Positions 37,620 to 48,615 of a DNA stretch of 64,000 bases are shown piece by piece. Made by a program: the position numbers and the translations under genes. Source of the stretch: Gammaproteobacteria bacterium (GTDB lineage: Bacteria > Pseudomonadota > Gammaproteobacteria > JADZEE01); NCBI GenBank assembly GCA_020850735.1, contig JADZEE010000001.1:186001-250000 (forward strand), given 5' to 3'. Position 1 is the stretch's first letter; every line of letters starts with the position of its first letter. The notes under the pieces were generated by a model. That model ran no database searches and was not told the origin of the DNA. It saw only the letters and a program-made list of their open reading frames with translations.

Positions 37620-38870
37620 GTGCCCGGAGCGGTTCCGCAACCCCGCCGGGCGGCCCGCGAAGGCTCCGACCGGGCGCGCGTCCGGAGGGGTCGGGACGGC
37701 GGTCCCGGCGCGCCGCGAAGCCTGCATATCCTCGCCGACCCGGACATTCTGGGCGTCGCCACCGCGTTCGCGCCCCTGGGTGAGCTCACGCTGCTGCCCG
37801 GCCGCGATTGGAGCCCGGCGGTGGTGCGCGACCGGGACGCGCTGCTGGTGCGCTCGGTCACGCGGATCGACGGGCGGCTGCTCGAGGGCAGCCGGGTCCG
37901 CTTCGTCGGCTCGGCGACGGCCGGCACCGATCACGTCGATCGGGACTGGCTCGCGGCGCACGGCGTGGGCTTCGCCCACGCGCCGGGATCGAATGCCCCG
38001 TCCGTGGTCGATTACGTGCTCAGCGTGCTCAGCGTGTTCGCCGGCGAGGACGGCCGGGCCCTGGCCGATTACACGGTCGGGGTGGTCGGCTGCGGCGCCG
38101 TGGGCGGGCGCCTCGTCGCGCGCCTGGGCGCGCTCGGCGTGCCCTGTCTGCGCAACGACCCGCCGCTCGCCCGAACCGGCGCTGGCACAGGCTTCGTCAC
38201 GATCGAGGAGCTGCTCGCCCGTGCTGACGTGGTGACCCTGCACGTGCCGCTGACCACGGCGGGTACGGACGCTACCGCCGGGCTCCTGCACGCGGGCCGG
38301 CTCGGGACCATGCGCCGCGGTGCTACGCTCATCAATGCCGCACGCGGTGGCGTGGTCGACGAGCACGCGCTCGGCCGGGCGCTGGCTGCCGGCCGGCTGC
38401 GCGCGGCGCTCGACTGCTGGGAGGACGAACCGGGCATCGCATCCGAACTGCTGGAACGCGTGACGATCGGTACGCCGCACATCGCCGGCTACGCGCTCGA
38501 CGGCAAGCTCGCCGCGACTCGCATGCTGCACACGGCGCTGTGCAGTGCGTTCGGGCGCGAGGATCCCTGGCCGCTGGCGGCGCTGGCCCCGCTCGTACCT
38601 CCCGTGCCGGAGCGCACGCTGGCCCCGGGACCGGCCGACGCCTGCGTCCGCGCCCTGGTGCTCGCCTGCTATGATGTGCGCCGCGATGCGGCCGCGCTCG
38701 CCGCGGGCGTGAACGCGCCGCGGGCCGAGCGAGCCGTGCTGTTCGACCGGCTGCGCCGGGACTACCCGGCGCGGCGTGAATTTGCCGCCATCCCGGTGCG
38801 TATCGGACCGGCGGGTGACGGCAGCCTGCACCGGCAGATCGCCGGCGCCGGTTTTACCGTCGTCGACTGA
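37620..38870 (+). CDS. pdxB: 4-phosphoerythronate dehydrogenase
   Basis: The product has 416 residues if started at the GTG at 37620. The first ~34 residues are Arg/Gly/Pro-rich and unlike the family, so the true start may lie further in, just before LHILADPDIL. A D-isomer 2-hydroxyacid dehydrogenase fold follows: FVGSATAGTDHVD, NAPSVVDYV, the NAD motif VVGCGAVGGRL near 155, INAARGGVVDE and the catalytic His region GTPHIAGYALDGK. GSATAGTDHVD and the ~80-residue C-terminal dimerisation domain match PdxB. It oxidises 4-phosphoerythronate in vitamin B6 synthesis. Confidence 0.88.
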   Translation: MPGAVPQPRRAAREGSDRARVRRGRDGGPGAPRSLHILADPDILGVATAFAPLGELTLLPGRDWSPAVVRDRDALLVRSVTRIDGRLLEGSRVRFVGSATAGTDHVDRDWLAAHGVGFAHAPGSNAPSVVDYVLSVLSVFAGEDGRALADYTVGVVGCGAVGGRLVARLGALGVPCLRNDPPLARTGAGTGFVTIEELLARADVVTLHVPLTTAGTDATAGLLHAGRLGTMRRGATLINAARGGVVDEHALGRALAAGRLRAALDCWEDEPGIASELLERVTIGTPHIAGYALDGKLAATRMLHTALCSAFGREDPWPLAALAPLVPPVPERTLAPGPADACVRALVLACYDVRRDAAALAAGVNAPRAERAVLFDRLRRDYPARREFAAIPVRIGPAGDGSLHRQIAGAGFTVVD

Positions 38871-38929
38871 AGCCGGGCCGGCTGCCACGCCGCGGGCCGG
38901 CCGCGGCTGCGACTGAACGGAGGTGACCC

Positions 38930-39328
38930 ATGCGGATGCTGCACACGATGCTGCGAGTCGGCGATCTGGATCGCTCGCTCGCGTTCTACACGGACGTGCT
39001 CAGTATGAAGCTGCTGCGCCGGCGGGATTTTCCCGAGGGCAAGTTCACACTGGCGTTCGTCGGCTATGCCGACGAGAAGGACGCGACCGTGCTCGAGCTC
39101 ACCCACAACTGGGACACGGACCGCTACGAGCACGGCGATGCCTACGGCCACATCGCCATCGGTGTCGATGACGTCTACGCGGCCTGCGACCGCATCAAGG
39201 CTGCAGGTGGCGAGGTCGTGCGCGAGGCGGGCCCCATGAAGGGCACGACGACGGTGATCGCCTTCGTCGCGGATCCCGACGGATACCGGATCGAACTGCT
39301 CGAGGACCGGGCCGGGGACGCCGCCTGA
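38930..39328 (+). CDS. gloA: Lactoylglutathione lyase (glyoxalase I)
   Basis: The product has 132 residues with GGAGG 8 bases upstream. The metal ligands are His5 (MRMLHTML), Glu in VLELTHNW, His in [10 protein letters not shown] and Glu in YRIELLED, the classical four of Glo[14 protein letters not shown] is the usual opening of the first module. It isomerises the methylglyoxal-glutathione adduct to lactoylglutathione in the cytoplasm. The stop is followed 32 bases later by the convergent DUF4399 gene. Confidence 0.95.
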   Translation: MRMLHTMLRVGDLDRSLAFYTDVLSMKLLRRRDFPEGKFTLAFVGYADEKDATVLELTHNWDTDRYEHGDAYGHIAIGVDDVYAACDRIKAAGGEVVREAGPMKGTTTVIAFVADPDGYRIELLEDRAGDAA

Positions 39329-39360
39329 TGGACATCGCCCCGCAATCTGCCGCGAGGGGG

Positions 39361-39774
39361 CTACCGGATCGTGACGGTGATCCGCTCGGAGACGACCGGC
39401 GGCGTGTGCGGCACGTGCTGGTAATCGCCGAGCAGCAGTTGCAGGGTGTGCCTGCCGGGCGGCAGCTCCACGGTCACCTCGGTCTGACCGCCGCCGAAGT
39501 GCCGGTGCTGATCGTCGGCGGGGATCGGCTGGTCGAGCGGCGGCAGATCGGTGTCGATGAGCAGGTGATGGTGGCCGGTCCTGGCGACATCGACGCCGGC
39601 GGGCGCCACGCCCATGTTGCGCAGGCCGAAGCGTACGGTGACCGGGCTGGCGACGCTCGCGCCATCCGCCGGACTGATGAGATAGGTCGCCGCCCCTTCG
39701 GGCGCCGGCGTTCCCGCCGAAACGGCGGCGGCCGCCGCGAACGCCGCGACGGCGAGCGGGGTCTTCCAGGTCAT
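39361..39774 (-). CDS. DUF4399 exported protein
   Basis: The product has 137 residues from the ATG at 39774, which has a strong GAGGAGG. A signal peptide (VAAFAAAAAVSAG) is followed by a compact beta-sandwich-like domain: ISPADGASVASPVTVRFGLRNMGVAPAG, then GHHHLLID and the histidine-rich QHRHFGGGQTE. These are the characteristic elements of DUF4399, a periplasmic family of unknown function; the three His clusters suggest metal binding. It is divergent from the mla operon. Confidence 0.82.
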   Translation of the reverse strand: MTWKTPLAVAAFAAAAAVSAGTPAPEGAATYLISPADGASVASPVTVRFGLRNMGVAPAGVDVARTGHHHLLIDTDLPPLDQPIPADDQHRHFGGGQTEVTVELPPGRHTLQLLLGDYQHVPHTPPVVSERITVTIR

Positions 39775-39843
39775 GATTGCCTCCTCGCGGGCCGCTATCG
39801 CTGAATTCGGGAGCATCCTAGCACAGCCGTATATGCGTCGACG

Positions 39844-39872
39844 TTGACCGCACGGCGCGTTGTGCCGAGAAT
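39844..39872 (+). promoter_or_regulatory. Promoter of the mla operon
   Basis: A TTGACC -35 (39844-39849) and GAGAAT -10 (39867-39872) are separated by exactly 17 bases. They lie 27 bases before the mlaF ATG at 39899, so the leader is short. Confidence 0.6.
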
Positions 39873-39898
39873 TCACGCTCCTTTCGAACGGTCCGCCC

Positions 39899-40723
39899 AT
39901 GCCCGATCCCAACAGCGATTCCGACGTCCTGGTGCAGGTGCGCGGGCTGTGCTTTCGCCGCGGCACCAAGGTCATCTTCGACGGCGTCGACATGGACATC
40001 CGCCGTGGCGGCATCACCGCGATCATGGGCCCCAGCGGCTGCGGCAAGACCACCCTGCTGCGCATGATCGGCGGCCAGCTCCGTCCCGACGCCGGCAGCA
40101 TCCACGTCGACGGCGAGGAAGTCACGAGGCTGTCGCGCCGTGGCCTGATGCAATTGCGCAAACGCATGGGCATGCTGTTTCAGAGCGGGGCGCTGCTGAC
40201 CGACCTGAACGTGTTCGACAACGTCGCTTTCCCGTTGCACGAGCACACCCGTCTGCCGAGCGCGCTCGTGCACGACCTGGTGCTGATGAAGCTCGAGGCG
40301 GTGGGTTTGCGCGGTGCGCGCGCTATGATGCCGAGCGAGCTGTCCGGCGGTATGGCGCGGCGGGTGGCGCTGGCCCGTGCGCTCGCACTCGATCCGATGA
40401 TGATCATGTACGACGAGCCATTCACCGGCCAGGATCCGATCTCCATGGGTGTGCTGGTGCGCCTCATCAAGCAGATGACCGACGCGCTCGACGTGACCAG
40501 CATCATCGTCTCGCACGACGTCACCGAGACGGCATCCATCGCCGACTACATCTATGTGCTGTCCAAGGGCACGATCGTCGGTCAGGGACACCCCGACGAG
40601 CTCGACGCGACGGATTCGGAGTGGGTGCGTCAGTTCATGCAGGCCCTGCCCGATGGCCCGGTGCCTTTCCACCAGCCGGCCCCCGACTACGCCTCAGAGC
40701 TCGGCCTGGGATCGCGGCCGTGA
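39899..40723 (+). CDS. mlaF: Phospholipid ABC transporter ATPase MlaF
   Basis: The product has 274 residues. Walker [10 protein letters not shown] (near 45), Q-loop [15 protein letters not shown], signature [14 protein letters not shown], Walker [15 protein letters not shown] and the H-loop VSHD are all intact. The Q-loop sequence is diagnostic for MlaF. It energises MlaFEDB, which moves phospholipids between inner membrane and MlaD to keep outer membrane asymmetry. The stop overlaps the mlaE GTG. Confidence 0.96.
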   Translation: MPDPNSDSDVLVQVRGLCFRRGTKVIFDGVDMDIRRGGITAIMGPSGCGKTTLLRMIGGQLRPDAGSIHVDGEEVTRLSRRGLMQLRKRMGMLFQSGALLTDLNVFDNVAFPLHEHTRLPSALVHDLVLMKLEAVGLRGARAMMPSELSGGMARRVALARALALDPMMIMYDEPFTGQDPISMGVLVRLIKQMTDALDVTSIIVSHDVTETASIADYIYVLSKGTIVGQGHPDELDATDSEWVRQFMQALPDGPVPFHQPAPDYASELGLGSRP

Positions 40724-41499
40724 TCGGCCTGCTGCAGAGCCTCGGCCGCGACGGCCTGTCATCGTTCGAGCGACTCGGTCGCGGGCACCTGTTCCTCGCC
40801 TACGTGCTCGCCGGCATGCACGGGATGATCCCGCGCTGGCGCCTGGTGGTCATGCAGGTCTTCTCGGTCGGGGTGCTGTCGCTGACCATCATCGTCGTCT
40901 CGGGCGCGTTCGTCGGCATGGTCCTCGGCCTGCAGGGTTACAACACCCTGGTGGACTTCGGCGCCGAGGAGTCGCTGGGCGTGCTGGTCTCGCTGTCGCT
41001 GGTGCGCGAGCTGGGGCCGGTGGTGGCGGCGCTGCTGTTCGCGGGCCGGGCCGGCTCGGCGCTGACGGCCGAGATCGGCCTGATGAAGGCGACCGAGCAG
41101 CTCGCCGCCATGGAAATGATGGCAGTCGATCCGCTGCACCGGGTCATCGCGCCGCGGCTCGCCGCCGGCATCATCGCCATGCCCCTGCTCGCGGCCATCT
41201 TCAGCGCGCTCGGGGTCTACGGCGGCTGGTTCGTGGGGGTGGGTCTGCTCGGCGTTGATGACGGTGCCTTCTGGTCGCAGATGCAATCGGCCGTGGATGT
41301 CAACGAAGACATCATGAACGGGGTCATCAAGAGCCTGGTATTCGGCGTGGTGGTGACCTGGATCGCCGTGTTCGAGGGCTGGGACACGGTGCCGACCTCC
41401 GCGGGGATCGGCCGCGCCACCACGCGCACCGTGGTAAACTCCAGCCTCGCGATCCTGGGTCTGGATTTCGTGCTGACTGCACTCATGTTCAACCAGTAA
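40720..41499 (+). CDS. mlaE: Phospholipid ABC transporter permease MlaE
   Basis: The product has 259 residues from a GTG at 40720 overlapping the mlaF stop. Five to six hydrophobic helices are seen, with the conserved coupling segment [32 protein letters not shown] and EMMAVDP characteristic of the MlaE family. It is the inner-membrane permease of the complex. mlaD starts 13 bases after its stop. Confidence 0.96.
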   Translation: MIGLLQSLGRDGLSSFERLGRGHLFLAYVLAGMHGMIPRWRLVVMQVFSVGVLSLTIIVVSGAFVGMVLGLQGYNTLVDFGAEESLGVLVSLSLVRELGPVVAALLFAGRAGSALTAEIGLMKATEQLAAMEMMAVDPLHRVIAPRLAAGIIAMPLLAAIFSALGVYGGWFVGVGLLGVDDGAFWSQMQSAVDVNEDIMNGVIKSLVFGVVVTWIAVFEGWDTVPTSAGIGRATTRTVVNSSLAILGLDFVLTALMFNQ

Positions 41500-41512
41500 T
41501 CCGGACTGAGCC

Positions 41513-41983
41513 ATGCTGCACTCGAAGACTATTGAAACCATAGTCGGTGCCTTCATCCTGGTCGGCCTCGGCGCGCTGCTGGTGCTCGCCATGCGGGTGA
41601 GCAACCTGAGCTTCGCCAGCATGACGGCGAACGGGAGCTACACCGTCACCGCCCACTTCGACAACGTCGGTGGCCTGAAGGTGCGTTCGCCGGTGAAGAT
41701 GGCCGGGGTGGTCATCGGCCGGGTGAGCAATATCGGCTTCGACAGCGCCACGTATGAAGCGGTTGCCTCACTGGCCATCGACCGCCGATACAGCGACATC
41801 CCCACGGACACCACGGCGAGCATCTATACCGCCGGGCTGCTCGGCGAGCAGTACGTGGGCCTGGAAGCAGGCGGGGCCGACGAGTTCCTTCAGGAGGGTG
41901 ATCAGATTACACTGACGGAATCCGCAGTCGTGCTTGAACGCATCATCGGTCAGTTCCTCTACGACAAGGGGAAGGGCAACTGA
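41513..41983 (+). CDS. mlaD: Substrate-binding protein MlaD
   Basis: The product has 156 residues. One N-terminal helix (TIVGAFILVGLGALLVLAMRV) is followed by an MCE domain with HFDNVGGLKVRSPVKMAGVVIGRVSNI and IYTAGLLGEQYVGLEAGG, the canonical MCE core. MlaD forms a hexameric ring that carries phospholipid in the periplasm. A 163-base gap follows before mlaC, rather than the tight spacing seen in the rest of the operon. Confidence 0.95.
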   Translation: MLHSKTIETIVGAFILVGLGALLVLAMRVSNLSFASMTANGSYTVTAHFDNVGGLKVRSPVKMAGVVIGRVSNIGFDSATYEAVASLAIDRRYSDIPTDTTASIYTAGLLGEQYVGLEAGGADEFLQEGDQITLTESAVVLERIIGQFLYDKGKGN

Positions 41984-42146
41984 GCGAGAGGCGGCGATTG
42001 CTCGCCGGAGCCCGTTCGGGCGTCCCGGGCAGGGGGCAGAATGGGCCTGATGCGGCCTTCTTCCCCGTCGTAATCGCCCACTCGCCTGGGCGAACCCAGG
42101 GTCTGGCCGCGGTGACATCGACCAGCGCATTTGAAGAGGTGTTTTC

Positions 42147-42776
42147 ATGAGAGGATTCACGTTCGTGATGGGCGCCTGCCTCGCTTTGGCCCTCGATGCC
42201 GTTGCATTAGCCGCCACCGACACGCCCGAACAGGTCGTGCGCAGCACCGCCGACGCGGTCATCGCCAAGGTCACCGCCGATCGCGATGCGCTGCGGGCCG
42301 ATCCCAAGCGCTTGAACGCGCTGGTCGACGAGATGATCGTGCCGCGCTTCGATTTCCCGCGTATGGCGCAGTGGGTGCTCGGCAAGTACTGGCGCGACGC
42401 CGACGCTGCCGCGCGCAAACGCTTCATCGAGGAGTTCAAGAACCTGCTCGTGCGCACCTATGCAACCGCACTGCTCGAGTATTCCAATCAGAACATCACC
42501 TATTTCCCCGTGCAGACGACGGGCGATTCCCGCAGTGTCACGGTAAAGACCGAGATCGAGCAGCCGGGCAGCGTGGCGGTGCCGATCCTGTACCGCATGC
42601 ACGTCAAGGACGGATACTGGAAGGTCTACGACATCGCAGTCGATGGCGTCAGCCTCATCACCACTTACCGGGCGTCGTTCGCCTCGGAGATCCGCAAGAG
42701 CGGCATCGACGGACTCATCGACAACCTTGCTGCCCGCAACAGCAGCACGGCGGCCGCGACGACGCAGACGCAGTGA
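42147..42776 (+). CDS. mlaC: Periplasmic phospholipid-binding protein MlaC
   Basis: The product has 209 residues with a signal peptide (VMGACLALALDAVALA) and a mature domain with the family's VDEMIVPRFDFPRMAQWVLGKYW and YNS-like region. It ferries phospholipids across the periplasm between the MlaA outer-membrane protein and MlaFEDB. It is the only mla gene here not overlapping its upstream neighbour; its TGA overlaps the GTG of mlaB. Confidence 0.95.
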   Translation: MRGFTFVMGACLALALDAVALAATDTPEQVVRSTADAVIAKVTADRDALRADPKRLNALVDEMIVPRFDFPRMAQWVLGKYWRDADAAARKRFIEEFKNLLVRTYATALLEYSNQNITYFPVQTTGDSRSVTVKTEIEQPGSVAVPILYRMHVKDGYWKVYDIAVDGVSLITTYRASFASEIRKSGIDGLIDNLAARNSSTAAATTQTQ

Positions 42777-43111
42777 CGGCGGTTGCGCTCGAATCGCGCG
42801 GCAACGGGTTGTTCGCCCTGCGCGGCGACGTCACCCAGCACACGGTGCCGGAGCTGCTCGCGGGCAGCGCGACGCTCTGGGGCGGACCGGCGGCGACGAT
42901 AGATCTGGCGGGTGTGGACCGGATTGACAGTGCGGCGGTCGCGCTGCTGCTCGAGTGGGCACGCGAGGCGGCCGCGCGTGGCACGACCATGACGCTGAGC
43001 AACGTGCCCTCGGGCGTTCGTGCGATCGCGGACCTGTGCGGAGTATCGGCATTCGTGTCGGACGGTAGCTCCGGGTGCGCGCCGGACAGGAACGGCAGCA
43101 ATGACGGCTGA
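42773..43111 (+). CDS. mlaB: STAS-domain protein MlaB
   Basis: The product has 112 residues from a GTG at 42773 overlapping the mlaC stop. A single STAS fold is visible: TIDLAGVDRIDSAAVALLLEWAREAAARG, followed by LSNVPSGVRAIADLCGVSAF. The Asp-Ser motif (RIDSAAVALL) matches MlaB rather than anti-sigma antagonists. It binds MlaF and stabilises the transporter. Start codon and length are typical. It overlaps the ibaG start by 11 bases. Confidence 0.9.
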   Translation: MTAVALESRGNGLFALRGDVTQHTVPELLAGSATLWGGPAATIDLAGVDRIDSAAVALLLEWAREAAARGTTMTLSNVPSGVRAIADLCGVSAFVSDGSSGCAPDRNGSNDG

Positions 43112-43346
43112 ACAGATTGAGCGGCTCATCGCCGAGGGTATTCCCGGGGCCACTGTGCGGGTCCAGGGTGACGACGGGCGGCATTTCCAGGCACTGGTCG
43201 TCGCGGATGCGTTCACCGGGCTGAGCCAGGTCAAGCAGCACCAGCTCGTGTACGGGGCGCTAGGCCATTTGATGCAGGAAGCGATCCACGCTCTGTCGCT
43301 GCGCACCCTGACGCCGACCGAGTGGGAATCGGTGCGGAGTCACTGA
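43101..43346 (+). CDS. ibaG: BolA-family protein IbaG
   Basis: The product has 81 residues. BolA fold: MTAEQIERLIAEGIPGATVRVQGDDGRHFQALVV and the conserved QVKQHQLVYGALG with the family's histidine. Gene position just downstream of the mla genes and before murA is that of ibaG (yrbA). The family works with monothiol glutaredoxins on Fe-S cluster trafficking. murA follows 48 bases after. Confidence 0.93.
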   Translation: MTAEQIERLIAEGIPGATVRVQGDDGRHFQALVVADAFTGLSQVKQHQLVYGALGHLMQEAIHALSLRTLTPTEWESVRSH

Positions 43347-45351
<2,005 letters not shown>

Positions 45352-45394
45352 GGGGCGGTTCCGGCCGGCGTGGCCGGACCAGGAGAACTCGCTG

Positions 45395-46708
45395 ATGACC
45401 ATAACCAGACTGCGCACGCGCGATGCCGATTTCGATCAGCGTCTCGAACGCCTCGTGAGTCACGAACAGGCGGATCACGCGTCAGTGCTGGCAACGGTGC
45501 GCGAGATCGTCGCCGACGTGAAGGCGCGCGGTGACGCGGCGCTCGTCGAGTACACCAATCGCTTCGATGCGCGCACGGTGGCGAACGCGGCCGAACTCGA
45601 GCTCGACGGTCGCGCCCGGACCCGAGCCGCGGAGCGCGTCGCACCGGACCTGCGCGCCGCCCTTGCAGCCGCGGCCGAGCGTATTCGGCGCTATCACGCC
45701 CATCAGCGGCTCGAGTCGTGGACCTACGCGGACGAGGACGGAACACTGCTCGGCCAGCAGGTCGTGCCGCTCGATCGAGTCGGTGTTTACGTACCCGGTG
45801 GCAAGGCCGCCTACCCGTCGTCGGTGCTCATGAACGTGATCCCGGCCCGGGTGGCGGGCGTGGGCGAGGTCGTCATGGCCGTGCCGGCGCCGCGCGGGGA
45901 AGTGGCCCCGGCCGTGCTCGTGGCGGCCGGCATCGCCGGCGTCGATCGGGTGTTTACCATCGGGGGCGCCCAGGCCGTCGCGGCGCTCACCTATGGTACC
46001 GCCACCATCCCGGCGGTGGACAAGATCGTCGGGCCGGGCAACGCCTACGTCGCAATGGCCAAGGCAACGGTGTTCGGCGCCGTCGGCATCGACATGATTG
46101 CCGGCCCTTCGGAGATCCTGATCGTGTGTGACGGCGGCACCGATCCCGACTGGATCGCGATGGACATGTTGGCACAGGCCGAGCACGACGAGCGCGCGCA
46201 GGCGATCCTGCTCTCGCCCGACGCGGCGTATCTGGACGCTGTGGCCGCGAGCATTGAGCGTCTGTTGCCGACCCTGGCACGCCGGGACATCATCCGCCGT
46301 GCCATCGACGCGCGCGCGGCGCTCATCGAGGTAGTCGACCTGGACGAGGCGGTAGCGCTCGTCAACCGGATCGCGCCGGAGCATCTCGAGCTCTCGGTGG
46401 CCGAGCCCGAGGCGCTGGCGCGCAAGGTCCGGCACGCTGGTGCCATTTTCCTCGGCCGGCACACTCCCGAGGCGTTCGGCGATTACTGCGCCGGACCCAA
46501 TCACGTGCTGCCGACCGGGCGCACGGCCCGGTTCTCTTCACCGCTCGGCGTGTACGACTTCCAGAAGCGATCCTCGCTCATCAAGGTCTCCGCCCGCGGC
46601 GCGGCACGCTTGGCACCACTGGCGACCTGCCTCGCACAAGGCGAGGGTCTGAGCGCCCATGCGCGCTCGGCGGCCTACCGCGATCCCGGTCGTGCGGCGG
46701 ACGAGTGA
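45395..46708 (+). CDS. hisD: Histidinol dehydrogenase
   Basis: The product has 437 residues with GGAGAA upstream. [61 protein letters not shown] and the zinc-site segment QAEHDE are standard HisD features, and [10 protein letters not shown]-type VL(P)[21 protein letters not shown] is the conserved C-terminus. It carries out the last two oxidations of histidine synthesis. In relatives hisC follows; here the next gene is on the opposite strand. Confidence 0.96.
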   Translation: MTITRLRTRDADFDQRLERLVSHEQADHASVLATVREIVADVKARGDAALVEYTNRFDARTVANAAELELDGRARTRAAERVAPDLRAALAAAAERIRRYHAHQRLESWTYADEDGTLLGQQVVPLDRVGVYVPGGKAAYPSSVLMNVIPARVAGVGEVVMAVPAPRGEVAPAVLVAAGIAGVDRVFTIGGAQAVAALTYGTATIPAVDKIVGPGNAYVAMAKATVFGAVGIDMIAGPSEILIVCDGGTDPDWIAMDMLAQAEHDERAQAILLSPDAAYLDAVAASIERLLPTLARRDIIRRAIDARAALIEVVDLDEAVALVNRIAPEHLELSVAEPEALARKVRHAGAIFLGRHTPEAFGDYCAGPNHVLPTGRTARFSSPLGVYDFQKRSSLIKVSARGAARLAPLATCLAQGEGLSAHARSAAYRDPGRAADE

Positions 46709-46725
46709 AGCCGGGCGACGCGGGG

Positions 46726-47889
46726 TCAGTTTGCAGGTTCGTGAGGTCGCTGGCCGACCTGTACGTCCAGTAGCAGCGTGCGCCGGCCGCGCAGCACGCG
46801 CGCTGGAACCGTCGTCCCGGGGACGATCCTGGCGATGATGTCGCGCGCCGTACGCGAGTCGATGACCGGCCGCTGGTCGATGTGCGTGATCAGATCGCCC
46901 GGCTCCAGTCCGGCGCGGTACGCGGGGCCGCCCCGCAGCACGCGTTCGACCACCACGGCACCGCTGCCGGACGGATCACTGCCGGACACCAGCGCGACGC
47001 CCGGATCCTGCACTTCGATTCCCAGCCACCCGCGCACGACGAAGCCGGTCGCGCGGATGTCCCCGAGCACCGCCATCGCCACCTCGGCCGGGATGGCGAA
47101 GCTGATGCCCGCCGCGGTCCCGGTCCGTGACACGATGGCGGTGTTGATCCCGACCAGTTCGCCACGCGCGTTGACCAGCGCGCCGCCCGAATTCCCCGGG
47201 TTCACGGCCGCGTCGGTCTGGATGAAGTTCTCATAGACATTGATGCCGACGCGGTTGCGTCCGGTCGCGCTGACGATACCCTGGGTGACGGTCTGGCCCA
47301 CACCGAAGGGATTGCCGATCGCGAGCACCACGTCCCCGACCGCAATCGCGCCCGACGCGCCGATCGGGATGGCCGGGTAACCCGCACCCTCCAGACGCAG
47401 CACGGCGACGTCGGACTCCGGGTCCGTACCGACTATCCTTGCGCGCACGGAGTTGCCGTCGTGCAGGACCACCGCGATTTCGTCGGCACTTTCGATCACG
47501 TGGTGGTTGGTGAGAACGTGCCCGTCGGCCGCGACGATGACCCCGGAGCCCAGGCTCGTTTCCAGACGCTTGGACGGCTCGGCGAGCGCCGGACCGAAAA
47601 AGCGCTGGAACAGCGGGTCCTCGAGTAAGGGATTGCTCCGCGCGGACACGTATTTACTGGTGTAGACGTTGACCACGGCCGGGGCCGCCACCGCCACCGC
47701 GGCGGCGTAGGAATAAGGTCCCGCGGGTGCGGCGGACGGGGCGGGGGCGGGCGGGGCAACGGCGGCGGCCGGGGGTATCGCCGGGGGTGGTGCCGGCGCC
47801 GTCCGCAGCAGCAGGATCAGGTACGCCACCGCCAGGCCCGCGAAAACCGACCGCAGGGTGAAAGCCAGTGCCTCGCCAAAGCGTGCCAT
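46726..47889 (-). CDS. DegS/AlgW-type periplasmic serine protease
   Basis: The product has 387 residues. An N-terminal anchor (SVFAGLAVAYLILLL) is followed by an Ala/Pro-rich linker, a trypsin-like domain with His in LTNHHVIE, Asp in ESDVAVLRL and Ser in NPGNSGGAL, and one PDZ domain (FVVRGWLGIEV and GGPAYRAGLEPGDLI). A single PDZ with an uncleaved anchor fits DegS/AlgW, the sensor that starts sigma-E/AlgU activation on misfolded porins. It is located at the algW position next to hisD in relatives. Active site is intact. Confidence 0.92.
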   Translation of the reverse strand: MARFGEALAFTLRSVFAGLAVAYLILLLRTAPAPPPAIPPAAAVAPPAPAPSAAPAGPYSYAAAVAVAAPAVVNVYTSKYVSARSNPLLEDPLFQRFFGPALAEPSKRLETSLGSGVIVAADGHVLTNHHVIESADEIAVVLHDGNSVRARIVGTDPESDVAVLRLEGAGYPAIPIGASGAIAVGDVVLAIGNPFGVGQTVTQGIVSATGRNRVGINVYENFIQTDAAVNPGNSGGALVNARGELVGINTAIVSRTGTAAGISFAIPAEVAMAVLGDIRATGFVVRGWLGIEVQDPGVALVSGSDPSGSGAVVVERVLRGGPAYRAGLEPGDLITHIDQRPVIDSRTARDIIARIVPGTTVPARVLRGRRTLLLDVQVGQRPHEPAN

Positions 47890-47949
47890 GCGGTGCTCCC
47901 GGGGATCAGCGGGGCGTCCGGCGCACCGCCCCGAAGCCCCACGGTTTGA

Positions 47950-47958
47950 TGCTATAAT
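47950..47958 (+). promoter_or_regulatory. Extended -10 promoter of petABC
   Basis: TGCTATAAT is a consensus -10 with the extended TGn element. It lies about 60 bases before the petA ATG in the divergent gap with the degS-like gene. The -35 region is poor, as usual with extended -10 promoters. Confidence 0.65.
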
Positions 47959-48018
47959 TTACCGGTTTCGGGGGCGAAGAAAAATTCGCAGGCCTGCTCC
48001 ATCAAGGGTTCTTACGGA

Positions 48019-48615
48019 ATGGCAAATCAGGGTATCGACCGGCAGCGGCGCCGGTTTCTCACCGCCGCAACCACCGTCGTGGGTGGTGTAGGCTGCGCCT
48101 TCGCGGCCGTCCCGTTCGTCGCGTCGTTCCAGCCCAGCGCGCGTACCAAGGCGATAGGCGCACCGGTCGAGATCGACGTGAGCAAGCTCGAACCTGGTCA
48201 GCGGGTCATTGCCAAGTGGCGCGGCAAGCCGGTGTGGGTCGTGCGCAGAAGCAAGGCGACGCTCGCGGATCTGCCCAAGAACGACGAACATCTGCGCGAC
48301 CCGGATTCCGAGGTCGTCGAACAGCAACCCTCCTACGCGCGGAACGCCTACCGGTCGATCAAGGCCGAGTACCTGGTCGTCATCGGTATTTGCACCCATC
48401 TCGGCTGCTCACCGACCTTCGTGCCCAAGGAGGACGCGGGAGCGCTCGGCCCGGACTGGCTGGGCGGTTTCTTCTGTCCCTGCCACGGTTCGCGGTTCGA
48501 TCTCGCCGGTCGCGTGTACAAGGGTGTGCCGGCGCCGACCAACCTCGAGGTTCCGCCGTACAAGTATCTCAGCGACTCCGTCATCGTCGTCGGAGCGGAC
48601 GAGGGGACTGCCTGA
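48019..48615 (+). CDS. petA: Ubiquinol-cytochrome c reductase Rieske subunit
   Basis: The product has 198 residues. A Tat-type N-terminus (RQRRRFLTAATTVVGG) leads to a membrane anchor, then the Rieske cluster ligands CTHLGC and CPCHGSRFD. It receives electrons from ubiquinol in the cytochrome bc1 complex of the inner membrane, with the cluster in the periplasm. Its stop TGA overlaps the petB ATG. Confidence 0.96.
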   Translation: MANQGIDRQRRRFLTAATTVVGGVGCAFAAVPFVASFQPSARTKAIGAPVEIDVSKLEPGQRVIAKWRGKPVWVVRRSKATLADLPKNDEHLRDPDSEVVEQQPSYARNAYRSIKAEYLVVIGICTHLGCSPTFVPKEDAGALGPDWLGGFFCPCHGSRFDLAGRVYKGVPAPTNLEVPPYKYLSDSVIVVGADEGTA